Below, in pieces: positions 1-8,752 of a stretch of DNA of 64,000 nucleotides. How positions within the stretch are numbered: the first letter of the stretch is position 1; the number at the start of each line of letters is the position of its first letter. The notes under the pieces were generated by a model, which had not been told where the DNA came from, searched no databases, and saw only the letters and a list, made by a program, of their open reading frames with translations. Source of the stretch: JBAZZQ01 sp041658725 (GTDB lineage: Bacteria; Planctomycetota; Phycisphaerae; JAAYCJ01); contig JBAZZQ010000007.1 in the NCBI GenBank assembly GCA_041658725.1, positions 22,850 to 86,849 on the forward strand, written 5' to 3'. Both the position numbers and the translations under genes were made by a program.

Positions 1-375
1 TCGGTAGTTCACGTCGTCCATAACCGTTTTAATAATATGGACACCCAGTCCGCCCGGCCTGACTTCACTTAAGCTTCGGCTTTTGATGCATTCCAAATCG
101 ACGTGCCGACCGAAATCACGAATAACGATTTTCAGTGCCCGCCCGGGTCGGCCATTGTCCGCCACCATATCCAGAGTGATATTAATAAACTGGTTGGAAT
201 TTCCGTCGTAAGCGTGCTTGATGACGTTGGCCAGGGCTTCATTGACCGCCAGCCCCGCCTGGTCAGACTGCTCACGGGTAAACCCGTTTCGTTCGCCAAA
301 GGCTTCGACAGCCGTCCGAACCGCTCCGATGTTCGACGGGTCGGAGATAATTGTCATCTTGATCGGATCGGGCAT
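1..375 (-). CDS. RsbW-like anti-sigma factor / serine-protein kinase ATPase (partial, 3' end outside window)
   Basis: Translating the minus strand from the ATG at 375 gives 125 codons open to the window edge. It begins MPDPIKMTIISDPSNIGAVR and has the GHKL/HATPase_c_2 layout: an N box (NEALANVIKHAY), a G1-like IRDFG segment, and the G2-like RPGGLGVHIIKTVMDDV, typical of RsbW/SpoIIAB-type kinases that bind sigma factors or phosphorylate STAS antagonists. The C-terminal residues lie outside the window, so the partner gene cannot be seen. A GGGAG lies 15 bases upstream of the ATG, a long spacing. Function by family; the actual target is unknown. Confidence 0.85.
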   Translation of the reverse strand, partial: MPDPIKMTIISDPSNIGAVRTAVEAFGERNGFTREQSDQAGLAVNEALANVIKHAYDGNSNQFINITLDMVADNGRPGRALKIVIRDFGRHVDLECIKSRSLSEVRPGGLGVHIIKTVMDDVNYR

Positions 376-547
376 GGTCGTTCTTATATGCTCCCAAAAG
401 AGTTATATTTTTCATGGATATATTGGCCAGATGTTTCGCTGCGCTCAACATGACCCAAGTAGGGGCGGGGCTTGCTCCGCCCTCTTCAAGACACGGGCAA
501 GAATACTTGCCCATGCCACACATGTTATCACTTTTGTAAAGTTGCTT
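376..547. repeat. Intergenic stretch with two dispersed repeats
   Basis: Holds a TTCGCTGCGCTCAACATGAC-type repeat (about 431-451) and a GTAGGGGCGGGGCTTGCTCC palindrome (459-482) followed by an ACGGGCAAG...CTTGCCC hairpin (491-512). The GGGGCGGGGCTTGCTCCGCC unit recurs near 22378. No gene is visible here. Confidence 0.6.
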
Positions 548-925
548 CTACTTTTTCCTGGTCGCTTGTTCTTTCATCCACTGCCGCCACTGTTGCACGG
601 CCTTGGCACGGACATAAGGCGGATCGAAACATCGGTAGCCAAAATCCTGGCCGGTAATCTGTTTCAGGGATTCGATCGCGGCCACACGGACGGCTTCATC
701 TTCGTCTTCCAGCCGGTCCACGAGTAGAGGAATCGCCCGTTTATCTTTTGAATTGCCCGCGTAAATGACCGCCTTCATCCTGATACACGGGTCCGGCGAC
801 TGGATATCACGGGTATAGTTTGCCATTCCCAATGATCGGATCGAACAGCCGGAGGTAAAGAAAACGACAAACATTCCCGCCGCCAAAATCAGAACCCAAC
901 CTGTGATCTTTTTAACTTTCATCAT
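548..925 (-). CDS. Small HEAT-repeat lipoprotein
   Basis: 125 residues from the ATG pair at 925. The N-terminus is a lipoprotein signal: a hydrophobic stretch about residues 7-23 followed by the lipobox FTSGC (Cys about 27). The mature part contains a HEAT-like helical repeat (DPCIRMKAVIYAG...KRAIPLLVDRLEDEDEAVRVAAIESLKQITG), the pattern of armadillo/HEAT scaffold proteins, and ends in a basic tail. The open frame extends upstream to 1141, but that extension lacks a signal and runs into the ilvB promoter region, so the internal start was chosen. It probably sits on the periplasmic face of a membrane; no enzymatic motif is seen. Confidence 0.7.
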   Translation of the reverse strand: MMKVKKITGWVLILAAGMFVVFFTSGCSIRSLGMANYTRDIQSPDPCIRMKAVIYAGNSKDKRAIPLLVDRLEDEDEAVRVAAIESLKQITGQDFGYRCFDPPYVRAKAVQQWRQWMKEQATRKK

Positions 926-985
926 ATTGAAGTGCTCGTGAAAGCCTATTTTAAAGAAAAAGAAAACTTTTTCAACATATCCTTC

Positions 986-1014
986 TTGATTTAATTTTAA
1001 AATTAATGTATCAT
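986..1014 (+). promoter_or_regulatory. Probable ilvB promoter with a perfect 16-bp palindrome in the spacer
   Basis: TTGATT (986-991), 17-base spacer, TATCAT (1009-1014). The segment 991-1006 is the perfect palindrome TTAATTTTAAAATTAA, lying between the two boxes where a repressor would occlude polymerase. The leader to the first ilvB start is about 140 bases. Inference from pattern only. Confidence 0.45.
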
Positions 1015-1144
1015 TTTTGTTTGCGGGACGTTTCGTCGCGGTATGATCTGCGGCGGGGCGAACACTTTTTAAACGGTGACCGCACAGGTTTTTAAAAAAC
1101 GTCCGGGATGGACCCGGTCGGCCTGAGATAACCTTGGCCACCTA

Positions 1145-1520
1145 TTGGAAAGGATAAAAGCCATGGGTAAAGGTACATGTAAAGGGGCTGAGATTCTTTA
1201 TCAATCACTTCTCGACGAGGGAGTCGAGTACGTGTTCGGTTATACCGGAGCGGCGGTCCTGCCGATTTTGGATCAAATATACCAGGCACACCTCACGAAC
1301 GTTAACCCGTCAATTGAAAGGATAAAAAACATGGGAAAAGCGAAACATACAGCCATTACTATCGGAGAAAATATCCCGGCTTCGCCTTTAGACCAAGCTG
1401 ATCGAGTCTGGAAAGGCGCGGAAGTTCTTCATCAGTGCCTTCTGGACGAAAAGGTCGAGCACATGTTCGGATACACGGGCGGCTCGGTGTTGCCGATTTT
1501 CGATCAGCTTTACAAATCGC
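1145..1520 (+). repeat. Partial tandem duplication of the ilvB 5' end including its ribosome-binding site
   Basis: Copy 1 (about 1145-1290) and copy 2 (about 1313-1520) both start with GAAAGGATAAAA..CATGGG and both encode a KGAE..LLDE.VE..FGYTG..VLPI.DQ.Y segment. Copy 2 has about 70 extra bases after the ATG. There is no stop between the copies, so they are read as one frame. Sequence divergence shows the duplication is not recent. Confidence 0.85.
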
Positions 1521-3076
1521 CAATCAACTTTATATTGACCCGGCACGAGCAGGGAGGAGCTCACGCAGCCGATGCCTACGCCCGTGCCACGGGAAAGGTT
1601 GGGGTGGTCTTGGCCACATCTGGACCCGGGGCGACGAATCTTGTGACCGGCCTTGCCACTGCGCACATGGATAGCATTCCCGTGGTGGCTATTACCGGAC
1701 AGGTTCGATCCAATCTCATCGGTAACGACGCTTTTCAGGAAGCGGATATGATCGGTATTACCCGGCCATGCACCAAGCATAATATTCTGGTGCGGGATAT
1801 TCGCGATCTTGGCCGAATCGTCAAGGAGTGTTTTCATATCGCCCGAAGCGGCCGGCCCGGTCCGGTGCTGGTCGATATTCCCGTGGATATTTCCAGCGGG
1901 CAAATTCAGGGTCCGATCGACACCAAAATGCAGATTCCGGGATATCGACCTCGGTTCAAGGGTCATCTGCGTCAAATTCAACTGGCCGCCGACACGATTA
2001 ATCAATCCAAACGCCCCGTGCTTTACGTGGGCGGCGGGGTGATTATTTCCAACGCGAGCGACCTGCTTCGCCAATTGGCGATCAAGGCGAACATTCCCGT
2101 AACCACCACGCTGATGGGATTGGGCGCGTTCGATGAAAATCATCCGCTGGCGCTTAAGATGCTCGGTATGCACGGAACCGCGTATGCCAATTTCGCCGTG
2201 CAGGAATGCGATCTTCTCATTGCCATCGGTTCCCGGTTCGACGACCGCGTTACCGGCACGGTTGATACATTCGCTCCGCACGCGAAGATTATTCATATCG
2301 ATATCGATCCGGCGTCGATTTCCAAAAATGTGCGGGTCGATATTCCAGTGGTCGGCGATGCCGCGGAAATTCTCGGCCAACTGGTGAATCTGGTCAAGCC
2401 GGTCGATCGATCCGGGTGGCTTACACAGATCGACGAGTGGAAACAAAAATATCCGCTGCGGTACGACACGGACTCGGCCAATATCAAACCCCAGCATGTT
2501 ATCCAGGCCCTCGGGCGAATCGCCGACGGCAAGGCAATCGTAACCACCGGAGTGGGTCAGCACCAGATGTGGGCAGCCCAGTTTTTCCAATACAATCAGC
2601 CGCGACAGCTCATCACTTCCGGAGGGTTGGGAACGATGGGTTTCGGTCTGCCCGCAGCCATCGGGGCCCAGATCGGACGGCCTGACAAAATGGTCATCGA
2701 TATCGACGGAGACGCCAGCTTTTCCATGACGCTGATGGAACTGGCTACGATCGCTCAATATAAACTGCCTATCAAAATCGCGGTGATCCGAAATACATTC
2801 CAGGGAATGGTTCGTCAATGGCAGGAGATGTTTTATGGAAAGCGATATTCGCAAACCCAAATGTATCTGCCCGACTTTCTCAAAATCGCGGAAGGGTTCG
2901 GAATCAAAGCCGTCGGGATCACCGATAAAAATCAGGTCGAGGACGTGATCGCGGAAAGCTTAAAATATCCCGGACCTATTTTGATGGATTTTAAAGTCGA
3001 GCCGGAGGAAAACGTTTATCCTATGGTGGCTCCATCCAAGAGTCTGCATGAAATGGAATTGGGACGGTTGGCGTAA
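1163..3076 (+). CDS. ilvB: Acetolactate synthase large subunit, with a duplicated N-terminal segment
   Basis: ThDP-dependent enzyme joining two pyruvates (or pyruvate and 2-oxobutyrate) in branched-chain amino-acid synthesis. The catalytic glutamate region RHEQGGAHAADAYARATG, the SGPGATN motif and the C-terminal ThDP-binding GDASFSM segment are intact. From the ATG at 1163 the protein is 637 residues, longer than the usual 560-590. The first ~40 residues (KGAEILYQSLLDEGVEYVFG onward) repeat, diverged, as KGAEVLHQCLLDEKVEHMFG further on. A second start at 1331, with its own AAAGGATAAAAAAC leader, would give a normal 581-residue enzyme. The first copy stops before the catalytic glutamate. Both starts have similar ribosome-binding sites, so one or both may be used. 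ilvN follows after 25 bases. Confidence 0.93.
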   Translation: MGKGTCKGAEILYQSLLDEGVEYVFGYTGAAVLPILDQIYQAHLTNVNPSIERIKNMGKAKHTAITIGENIPASPLDQADRVWKGAEVLHQCLLDEKVEHMFGYTGGSVLPIFDQLYKSPINFILTRHEQGGAHAADAYARATGKVGVVLATSGPGATNLVTGLATAHMDSIPVVAITGQVRSNLIGNDAFQEADMIGITRPCTKHNILVRDIRDLGRIVKECFHIARSGRPGPVLVDIPVDISSGQIQGPIDTKMQIPGYRPRFKGHLRQIQLAADTINQSKRPVLYVGGGVIISNASDLLRQLAIKANIPVTTTLMGLGAFDENHPLALKMLGMHGTAYANFAVQECDLLIAIGSRFDDRVTGTVDTFAPHAKIIHIDIDPASISKNVRVDIPVVGDAAEILGQLVNLVKPVDRSGWLTQIDEWKQKYPLRYDTDSANIKPQHVIQALGRIADGKAIVTTGVGQHQMWAAQFFQYNQPRQLITSGGLGTMGFGLPAAIGAQIGRPDKMVIDIDGDASFSMTLMELATIAQYKLPIKIAVIRNTFQGMVRQWQEMFYGKRYSQTQMYLPDFLKIAEGFGIKAVGITDKNQVEDVIAESLKYPGPILMDFKVEPEENVYPMVAPSKSLHEMELGRLA

Positions 3077-3101
3077 GAAAAAATATCAAGGAGACATACT
3101 A

Positions 3102-3617
3102 ATGAACGAAAATAAAACTGTGCTTGGAGTGCTTGTTGAGAACCGGCCTGGTGTTCTGGCCCATGTGGCTGGGATGTTTGCCGCGCGTGGGTTTAATATT
3201 GATTCTCTGGTGGTCGGCCGCACGGAAGACCCGACGGTTTCGCGGATGATTATTGTCACCAGCGGGGATGAGGCGACGCTGGAGCAGATACGCAAACAAC
3301 TGGCGAAAATCGTCACGGTGGTCAAGGTGCGGAACTACTCGGAGCAGGAATGCGTGGAGCGCGACCTGCTGCTGATCCAGGTCCACTGTCCACCCGACAA
3401 ACGAACCGAGCTTGGTGAACTGGCCACGGTTTTTCGCGGTACGGTTGTCGATGTCGGTCCAAAGACGATTACGATCCAACTGACGGGGCCGGAAAAGAAA
3501 ATCGAGGCTTTTATAGAACTCTGCCGGCCTTATGGAATCCTGCAGTTGGCGAGAACCGGTGTTATCGCCGTTCCCCGGACCGAACAACCAAAAACGCAAC
3601 CGGTTGGACAGGAATAA
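3102..3617 (+). CDS. ilvN: Acetolactate synthase small (regulatory) subunit
   Basis: 171 residues. The N-terminal ACT domain (VLGVLVENRPGVLAHVAGMF and RGFNIDSLVVGRTED) binds the feedback inhibitor valine in this family; the C-terminal ALS_ss_C domain follows (ECVERDLLLIQV... to RTGVIAVPR). The start was chosen at 3102 because AAGGAGA lies 7 bases upstream; the longer frame overlaps ilvB. Cotranscribed with ilvB, 25 bases apart, and expected to form the holoenzyme with it. Also known as ilvH. Confidence 0.95.
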   Translation: MNENKTVLGVLVENRPGVLAHVAGMFAARGFNIDSLVVGRTEDPTVSRMIIVTSGDEATLEQIRKQLAKIVTVVKVRNYSEQECVERDLLLIQVHCPPDKRTELGELATVFRGTVVDVGPKTITIQLTGPEKKIEAFIELCRPYGILQLARTGVIAVPRTEQPKTQPVGQE

Positions 3618-3652
3618 TCAGCCTGCGTTGAGTGGGCCTGTCTTAATAATTT

Positions 3653-3720
3653 TGTGCCACGGCTGGCTTGTCCAGCCGTGTCTTATAAAGAGCACGGTCG
3701 GACAAGCCGACCGTGGCACA
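3653..3720. repeat. Palindromic element, family A (TGCCACGGCTGG...CCGTGGCA)
   Basis: Two adjacent hairpins (CACGGCTGG-CTTGT-CCAGCCGTG and CACGGTCGG-ACAAG-CCGACCGTG) joined by a short linker, all within TGTGCCAC...GTGGCACA ends. Further copies at 25959, 39977, 50577, 51912 and a fragment at 63538. This copy has TATAAA in the linker, which gives a stop in the frame used by the intragenic copies. It could also act as an ilvN terminator. Confidence 0.9.
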
Positions 3721-3805
3721 CCTGAAAAGACGCATACAGCCAAAAAAATAAGGGCAATTAGAACATCAGACATGAGATCGCCTCCCCCCTTCCGGAAGAC
3801 AAGAA

Positions 3806-3825
3806 CCCCCGATTACCATCGGGGG
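3806..3825 (-). terminator. Hairpin downstream of the LysM gene
   Basis: Perfect 8-bp stem CCCCCGAT/ATCGGGGG with a 4-base loop, 17 bases past the LysM stop codon. On the minus strand it is followed by a weak T-rich run (TTCTTGTCTT). Likely the end of the tgt-yajC-secDF-LysM transcript. Confidence 0.5.
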
Positions 3826-3841
3826 CTGGTTAGTATACGAA

Positions 3842-4633
3842 TTATTTATTGGGTAAATAAATCGTCTGGCCGTCTCGGAGATTCCTGGGGTTATTATTTA
3901 CCTTGGACTTGTTGAGTTCATAAATTTCTTTCCATCTCGATGCGGAACCCAACTGCTGCCCGGCAATGCTGTAAAATGTCTCGCCCGACTTTACCTTGTA
4001 GGTTTTGTGTTTACTCTTATCAGAGTTACTGGGAAGACTTTCCGAAACATGGACACGAGGGGATGGTGGAATCGTCAGCTTCATCCCTGTTCGCAGGGCG
4101 TCTGGATTAATATTACGGTTGGCTTTGGCGATAGTCCGCCATAACTCACCGCGGCCATAGTATTTTTCGGCAATTTGAAATAATTTTTCACCGGGTTTGA
4201 CGACATGGACCGTGGCCGGCGCCGGCTCACTGACGGGGGTTGATTTTTCCGCGATGGTATTGATGTCAATCCTGGCCGGTTGATTCGGAGTGATCGTGGC
4301 GGGTCTGCTCGCGGTGCCGCCGCTTAATCGATTTAAGTCTATTTTCAGAATCGTTTTATTCTTTTCGGTTCCAGCCGGAGTTTCCTGCGATACTCCGGTC
4401 TCGCTGGGTTGCGTGGCGGGCGACATGCTTTCCGCCGGTTTTATCGTAACCGACTCTTTTCCGGGTCCGAGGGGCAGGGGTAAATCGTCGGTTTGCGGAG
4501 CCACCGTATGCACCAGTGGTTTGGAAGGAGTCAATTCATAGTTTGGTTCACCGCCCTTACCGAAAAAATAAGTTGCCGCGCCGATCACCGCCACCAAAAC
4601 GACCACAACCGTCAGTTTTACTTCCGTACGCAT
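3842..4633 (-). CDS. Membrane-anchored protein with two LysM domains
   Basis: 263 residues. One N-terminal transmembrane segment (about 7-25), a Pro/Thr-rich linker, then LysM 1 (about 142-193, VHVVKPGEKLFQIAEKYYGR...) and LysM 2 (about 211-263, KTYKVKSGETFYSIAGQQLG...). LysM domains bind N-acetylglucosamine polymers such as peptidoglycan, so this probably tethers the inner membrane to the wall. No hydrolase domain is present. The start follows GAGGTG by 8 bases and lies 2 bases after the secDF stop, placing it as the last gene of the Sec operon. Confidence 0.85.
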   Translation of the reverse strand: MRTEVKLTVVVVLVAVIGAATYFFGKGGEPNYELTPSKPLVHTVAPQTDDLPLPLGPGKESVTIKPAESMSPATQPSETGVSQETPAGTEKNKTILKIDLNRLSGGTASRPATITPNQPARIDINTIAEKSTPVSEPAPATVHVVKPGEKLFQIAEKYYGRGELWRTIAKANRNINPDALRTGMKLTIPPSPRVHVSESLPSNSDKSKHKTYKVKSGETFYSIAGQQLGSASRWKEIYELNKSKVNNNPRNLRDGQTIYLPNK

Positions 4634-4635
4634 GA

Positions 4636-7600
4636 TTATGCACCTCGATTTACATTTTTATCCACCGCGACATCTGCTGCGCCCTTGTAACCAAAGGCGC
4701 CCTTCATTCCCAGCAGAAGAGGCGAGGCAATGGCCACGGAGGAATAACAGCCAAAGAACGAACCCAGGAGCATGACGTAACAGAACCCCTGTGCCCCTTC
4801 GCCGCCGAAGATGTACATGATAATCATAACCATCAACACTGTGGACGAAGTCAAAACGGTTCGAGACAATGTTTGATTGATCGAGTTGTTGATGATGGTG
4901 GGAGTCATTTCCTTGAGTCTGCCCTGGTTTTCACGAATTCGATCGAACACGATAATCGTGTCATTGACGGAATACCCGATGAGTGTCAAAAATGCCGCAA
5001 CGATGGTCAGGTTCAATTTAAAGTCATGAACCAAAAGTGCCTGACCGATGCTCGTGTTGGCCACCCATGCGGAAATCATGACAAATCCGAGGCATGTTAT
5101 AATATCGTGCAGGGTGGCGATATTGGCGGCGATCCCATGCTGCAGAGTTCCGAATCGCACCCACAAATAGAAGGTAACGGCGGCAAATGACATCAGGAGC
5201 GCGAGCAACGCCGCCAGTTTTGTCTGCCGAGCCACCTGTGCGGCGAATTGAGTCACTTTTTGCAACTCACTCGTTCGGGAGAGTGATGCTCCGAGGAGTT
5301 TGAGTTCCGGGGTAACCAGAGTGGATCGCCAGGCGGCTTCGTCTTCTTCGTAATTGGCGCTGGGATCGGCCACGACCATGGCAACCCGCGTATACTTGAT
5401 TTGATCTTCGGAAAGTTGCGAGACATCCTGTCCCGGAGCCGAAGTTAGTCCGACCATTTCAAACTGTCGCCATGCGAGTTTTTCGAAATCCGGCTGCAAT
5501 CGCATAGCCACAATTTGCTTTTTGAGTTGTTTGATGGTTACAGCCGGGTCCAGTTTATCGACGACAAAAGCGGCCCCACCGAGAAATTCCGGCACATAAC
5601 CCGGTGCCTTGGGTTCCTGGATGTTTTCGCCCAGGCGTTTTTTGGTCACCGGAAAAGTTTTTATATCGGGATTATAATTGATGGCCTGCTGAATGTTCAG
5701 GTACTGGCCCATGGATGCGACAATCGCGTCAACCACCAGCCGCTGAGAGGACGCGGTAGTTACGATTTCGAATTCTTTTCCTTCCGTACCGATGCTTTGA
5801 ACCTGGGCATCGCGCAGTTCCTGACCCGCCTTATAGGTTTCCTGACCGACTTTTTGAAGTTCCGCGACCACTTGCGGCTGAGTCAATTTTCGTTCAGGCC
5901 GGATTTTAAAAGCCAGGGTATCGGCGCCGCGAATATCAATCGAGCCTTTCTCGATCTGGTCTTCCATAAAGGATACGATGGCGGTATCGACACGGGTGGC
6001 GGAGACGTCTTTAAACTTCAGCAGGTATATATTTTTCTGCTGCGGATCGACCGAAAGCTCCGCCTTTTGGAACGGTTGGGCCGAAGCCATGAGCAACTGA
6101 CCGGATTTTTTGACCTGCTCGCGGACCTGCTCGATGTTCAGCAGATTCGATTTCTTCGTCTCGATCTGAATTGACGTTCCACCGCGGAACTCGATATCGT
6201 ACTTGTCAGGTCCGCGAAGCGGGAACGTAACTAACCCAATCACGACGAAGAATAAGCTGACGGCCCAGAAATACTTTTGCTTGTTCATCCAGTTGATGTT
6301 GGGACGTTTAAAGAGATGAAGCATGGGCAGCGTTTTCATCACGCCCCAGTTGGCCAGGAGGTTAAAGATGATTTTGGTGACAAAGACGGCGGTGAAGATG
6401 TTAATCACCAAACCCAAACCGAGGGTCAGGGCAAAACCTTTGATTTCTTCCGTGCCGACGTAATACAAAATCACGCAAGAAATGATCGTGGTAACATTAG
6501 AATCGATAATCGTGGGTAAAGCCCGGTCGAAGCCGTTTTTGATAATCAGCCGCAGACTTTGGAGCTTTTCCTTTTCCTCGCGCATACGTTCGTGGATCAG
6601 GACGTTGGCATCGACGGCCATACCCATAGTCAAGATCAAACCTGCGATCCCGGCCATGGTGAAGGTGGCCTGGAGGGCGGCCATGACGGCCAGTAGGAGC
6701 AGCAAGTTTAAAAAGAGGGCAAAGTCGGCAATCGCTCCGGCCTGCATATAATAAACGAGCATAAATACGACGACGATAAACAATCCCCATTTTGCCGCCC
6801 GAAGTCCCTTATCGCGGTTGTCCTGTCCCAGGCTCGGACCAATGCTGTTTTTGGAAATGGGGGTATCTTTCAGACGGGCGTCGAGCGAACCGGCGTTGAG
6901 GGTACTGACCAGATAATCAACTTCTTCCAAGCTGAATTTTCCTTCGATAATACCTCGGCCGCTGATGGCGGACCGGATGACCGGCGCGCTATAGGCTTTA
7001 TCGTCGAGAAGGATACACAAAGGTTGACCGATATTGTTTCGGGTCAATTCCAGGAAATAGCTCGCCCCGACTTCGTTGAATTCGAATCCCACAGCGGGAA
7101 GCCCCGTCTGATCCTGGGTTCGATATGCTGCGCTTAGTTTCCAATCGGGACGGGCTTTATTCAAAACTTTCATCTGGTCTTTGGCATAAGCGAGGACATA
7201 AGTTTTACCGCCCCATTCCCCCCTGGTGATTCCTCCGCCTTTGATGGTCTCCGGTTTGGGGATTTCATACCAGGCGTATTCATCCTCGGGTCTCGTTCGC
7301 GGACCTTTGTCTTTCAGGCGTTTGAGGTAATCGGAAAATTCTTCGGGCCGGTCCGAGGAACTGGCCGCCAGGATGTGAAATTCCAGAACACCCGCGCCTC
7401 GCAGCAATCGTTCGAGATCGGCGGGGTCATCGAGCGGACCTTTGACATTCGACCAGTTGTCATAAGCGTCCACGACGACATTAATCAGCGCTTTTCGCTC
7501 GGGATATTTATTTAAAAGGCTCTGAAGCTCTTTGCTCCGTTCGGAGGCCTGCATTTCAAGGGCTTCGTTCAATTGATTCAGATTGATATTGGTGGCCAAC

Positions 7601-8166
7601 AATTTGTCCAGCTGGGCCTCATAGCTCGAAGTCAGATCATCGAGGATCGCTCGTTCTTTCTTTTCCGCGGTCGCCTTTTGCCATGCGTCATAAGCGTTGG
7701 TGATTTCCTGGAAAATCTTTTCACGGGCGGGAACTGATCGGACCAATCTGGTCAGCTGTGCCTGACGCTCGGATACGCCCAGGCTTAACGCCTGCTCCAC
7801 TTCGGAGATATTGACGTTCGTTGCCCGCAAGTTCTCGACCGCGTCCTGATAGGTTTTTCGTTTATTAATCGTATCTTGCGGAGGAAGGGGCATCTGGATT
7901 TCCAGACGGGTGTCTCCCACCGGCCGCCAGACCAGGTTTCGCACTCCGTCCGGATCCACCCGCTGTTTCAAGCGCTGCATCACTTTGGTCGATAAGTCGC
8001 CGGTATCATCCAGACCCGTCGTATCGATTTCGTAGAGCAAGCTGTACCCGCCGGCCAAATCAATGCCGCCCTTGAGGGCTTTTTCGGGATGCCATAGTAC
8101 AAATACGCCCCAAACCACGACCAAAACGATCAGTGCCAGTTTCCAATACAGATTTTTATCCTGCAT
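4636..8166 (-). CDS. secDF: Fused protein translocase subunit SecDF with an enlarged P1 region
   Basis: 1176 residues, a SecD-SecF fusion that uses the proton gradient to help proteins leave the Sec channel. SecD part: N-terminal membrane helix, the LKGGIDLAGGYSLLYEI motif, a periplasmic P1 domain, and six-helix bundle with GMAVDANVLIHER (about 513-525). SecF part begins about residue 626 with its own helix, the DIEFRGGTSIQIE motif, and GYSVNDTIIVFDRIRE (about 1060). It is some 240 residues longer than separate E. coli SecD plus SecF. Much of the excess is a helical stretch, residues 115-238, made of two related 48-residue units. Follows yajC by 229 bases that contain repeats. Confidence 0.95.
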   Translation of the reverse strand: MQDKNLYWKLALIVLVVVWGVFVLWHPEKALKGGIDLAGGYSLLYEIDTTGLDDTGDLSTKVMQRLKQRVDPDGVRNLVWRPVGDTRLEIQMPLPPQDTINKRKTYQDAVENLRATNVNISEVEQALSLGVSERQAQLTRLVRSVPAREKIFQEITNAYDAWQKATAEKKERAILDDLTSSYEAQLDKLLATNINLNQLNEALEMQASERSKELQSLLNKYPERKALINVVVDAYDNWSNVKGPLDDPADLERLLRGAGVLEFHILAASSSDRPEEFSDYLKRLKDKGPRTRPEDEYAWYEIPKPETIKGGGITRGEWGGKTYVLAYAKDQMKVLNKARPDWKLSAAYRTQDQTGLPAVGFEFNEVGASYFLELTRNNIGQPLCILLDDKAYSAPVIRSAISGRGIIEGKFSLEEVDYLVSTLNAGSLDARLKDTPISKNSIGPSLGQDNRDKGLRAAKWGLFIVVVFMLVYYMQAGAIADFALFLNLLLLLAVMAALQATFTMAGIAGLILTMGMAVDANVLIHERMREEKEKLQSLRLIIKNGFDRALPTIIDSNVTTIISCVILYYVGTEEIKGFALTLGLGLVINIFTAVFVTKIIFNLLANWGVMKTLPMLHLFKRPNINWMNKQKYFWAVSLFFVVIGLVTFPLRGPDKYDIEFRGGTSIQIETKKSNLLNIEQVREQVKKSGQLLMASAQPFQKAELSVDPQQKNIYLLKFKDVSATRVDTAIVSFMEDQIEKGSIDIRGADTLAFKIRPERKLTQPQVVAELQKVGQETYKAGQELRDAQVQSIGTEGKEFEIVTTASSQRLVVDAIVASMGQYLNIQQAINYNPDIKTFPVTKKRLGENIQEPKAPGYVPEFLGGAAFVVDKLDPAVTIKQLKKQIVAMRLQPDFEKLAWRQFEMVGLTSAPGQDVSQLSEDQIKYTRVAMVVADPSANYEEDEAAWRSTLVTPELKLLGASLSRTSELQKVTQFAAQVARQTKLAALLALLMSFAAVTFYLWVRFGTLQHGIAANIATLHDIITCLGFVMISAWVANTSIGQALLVHDFKLNLTIVAAFLTLIGYSVNDTIIVFDRIRENQGRLKEMTPTIINNSINQTLSRTVLTSSTVLMVMIIMYIFGGEGAQGFCYVMLLGSFFGCYSSVAIASPLLLGMKGAFGYKGAADVAVDKNVNRGA

Positions 8167-8253
8167 ACAGCTATTACCTCTCTGAATTTAGTATATAATT
8201 ATACTTCGTATCTTTTTCCAAGTTTCTTAACTTCCAATCTTTTCTGGCCGCTT

Positions 8254-8370
8254 CTTTAAGAGGCACGACCGTAAGGGAGTGTTCTTCCCACGACCGGGAA
8301 CGGAGGGATTACCGTTCCACCGCCTTTGCATCAGGTCGAGATTGCTTCGCTTCGCTCGCAATGACAGAAT
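8254..8370. repeat. Dispersed repeats between yajC and secDF
   Basis: Family D unit (AAGAGGCACGACCGTAAGGG, 8256-8290) followed by a GAGATTGCTTCGCTTCGCTC / CAATGACAG unit (about 8337-8367). No ORF of merit. The repeats sit inside the operon, between yajC stop and secDF start. Confidence 0.65.
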
Positions 8371-8395
8371 GTGGTGCATTCACTTTACATTCCCG

Positions 8396-8737
8396 CTAGC
8401 TCGACTTGTCCGCCTCTGCCGAACTGAGTATCCTCTGGATTGCGCCGCGAGTGAATTTTATACGCGTATTGGCGTTATCATCCACTTTTAAAATAATTTC
8501 TTCATCCCGAACTTCCATCACCGTCCCGATCATCCCGCCGATGGTCATCACCTTGTCATATTTCTTAATCCCGCCCAGCATACGCTCTTTTTGCTTTTGC
8601 TCTTTTTGCTTGGGCCGGATCAGGAGAAACCAGAAAATGGCGATAAGTGCGACAATCCAAACCACCATAATATAACCAGGTTGCTGTGGAGCCGTTGGCT
8701 TCGTTGTTTGGATTTGGCCTAAAAGTTCTACTAACAT
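8396..8737 (-). CDS. yajC: Sec translocon accessory protein YajC
   Basis: 113 residues. One membrane helix (about 23-41, YIMVVWIVALIAIFWFLLI) followed directly by the hallmark RPKQKEQKQKERML and GGIKKYDKVMTIGGMIGTV of YajC, then the small beta domain. YajC associates with SecDF in the inner membrane. It lies 15 bases after tgt and before secDF, the usual order. Confidence 0.95.
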   Translation of the reverse strand: MLVELLGQIQTTKPTAPQQPGYIMVVWIVALIAIFWFLLIRPKQKEQKQKERMLGGIKKYDKVMTIGGMIGTVMEVRDEEIILKVDDNANTRIKFTRGAIQRILSSAEADKSS

Positions 8738-8752
8738 CGTGATCTATACTCC

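Noticed and set aside
1388..2860. 490-codon open frame on the minus strand opposite ilvB
   Set aside because: Antisense shadow of a gene with intact enzyme motifs on the plus strand; its translation matches no family and has no start signal.
5515..6174. 219-codon plus-strand frame opposite secDF
   Set aside because: Shadow frame: low-complexity Phe/Arg-rich product caused by codon bias of the SecF part.
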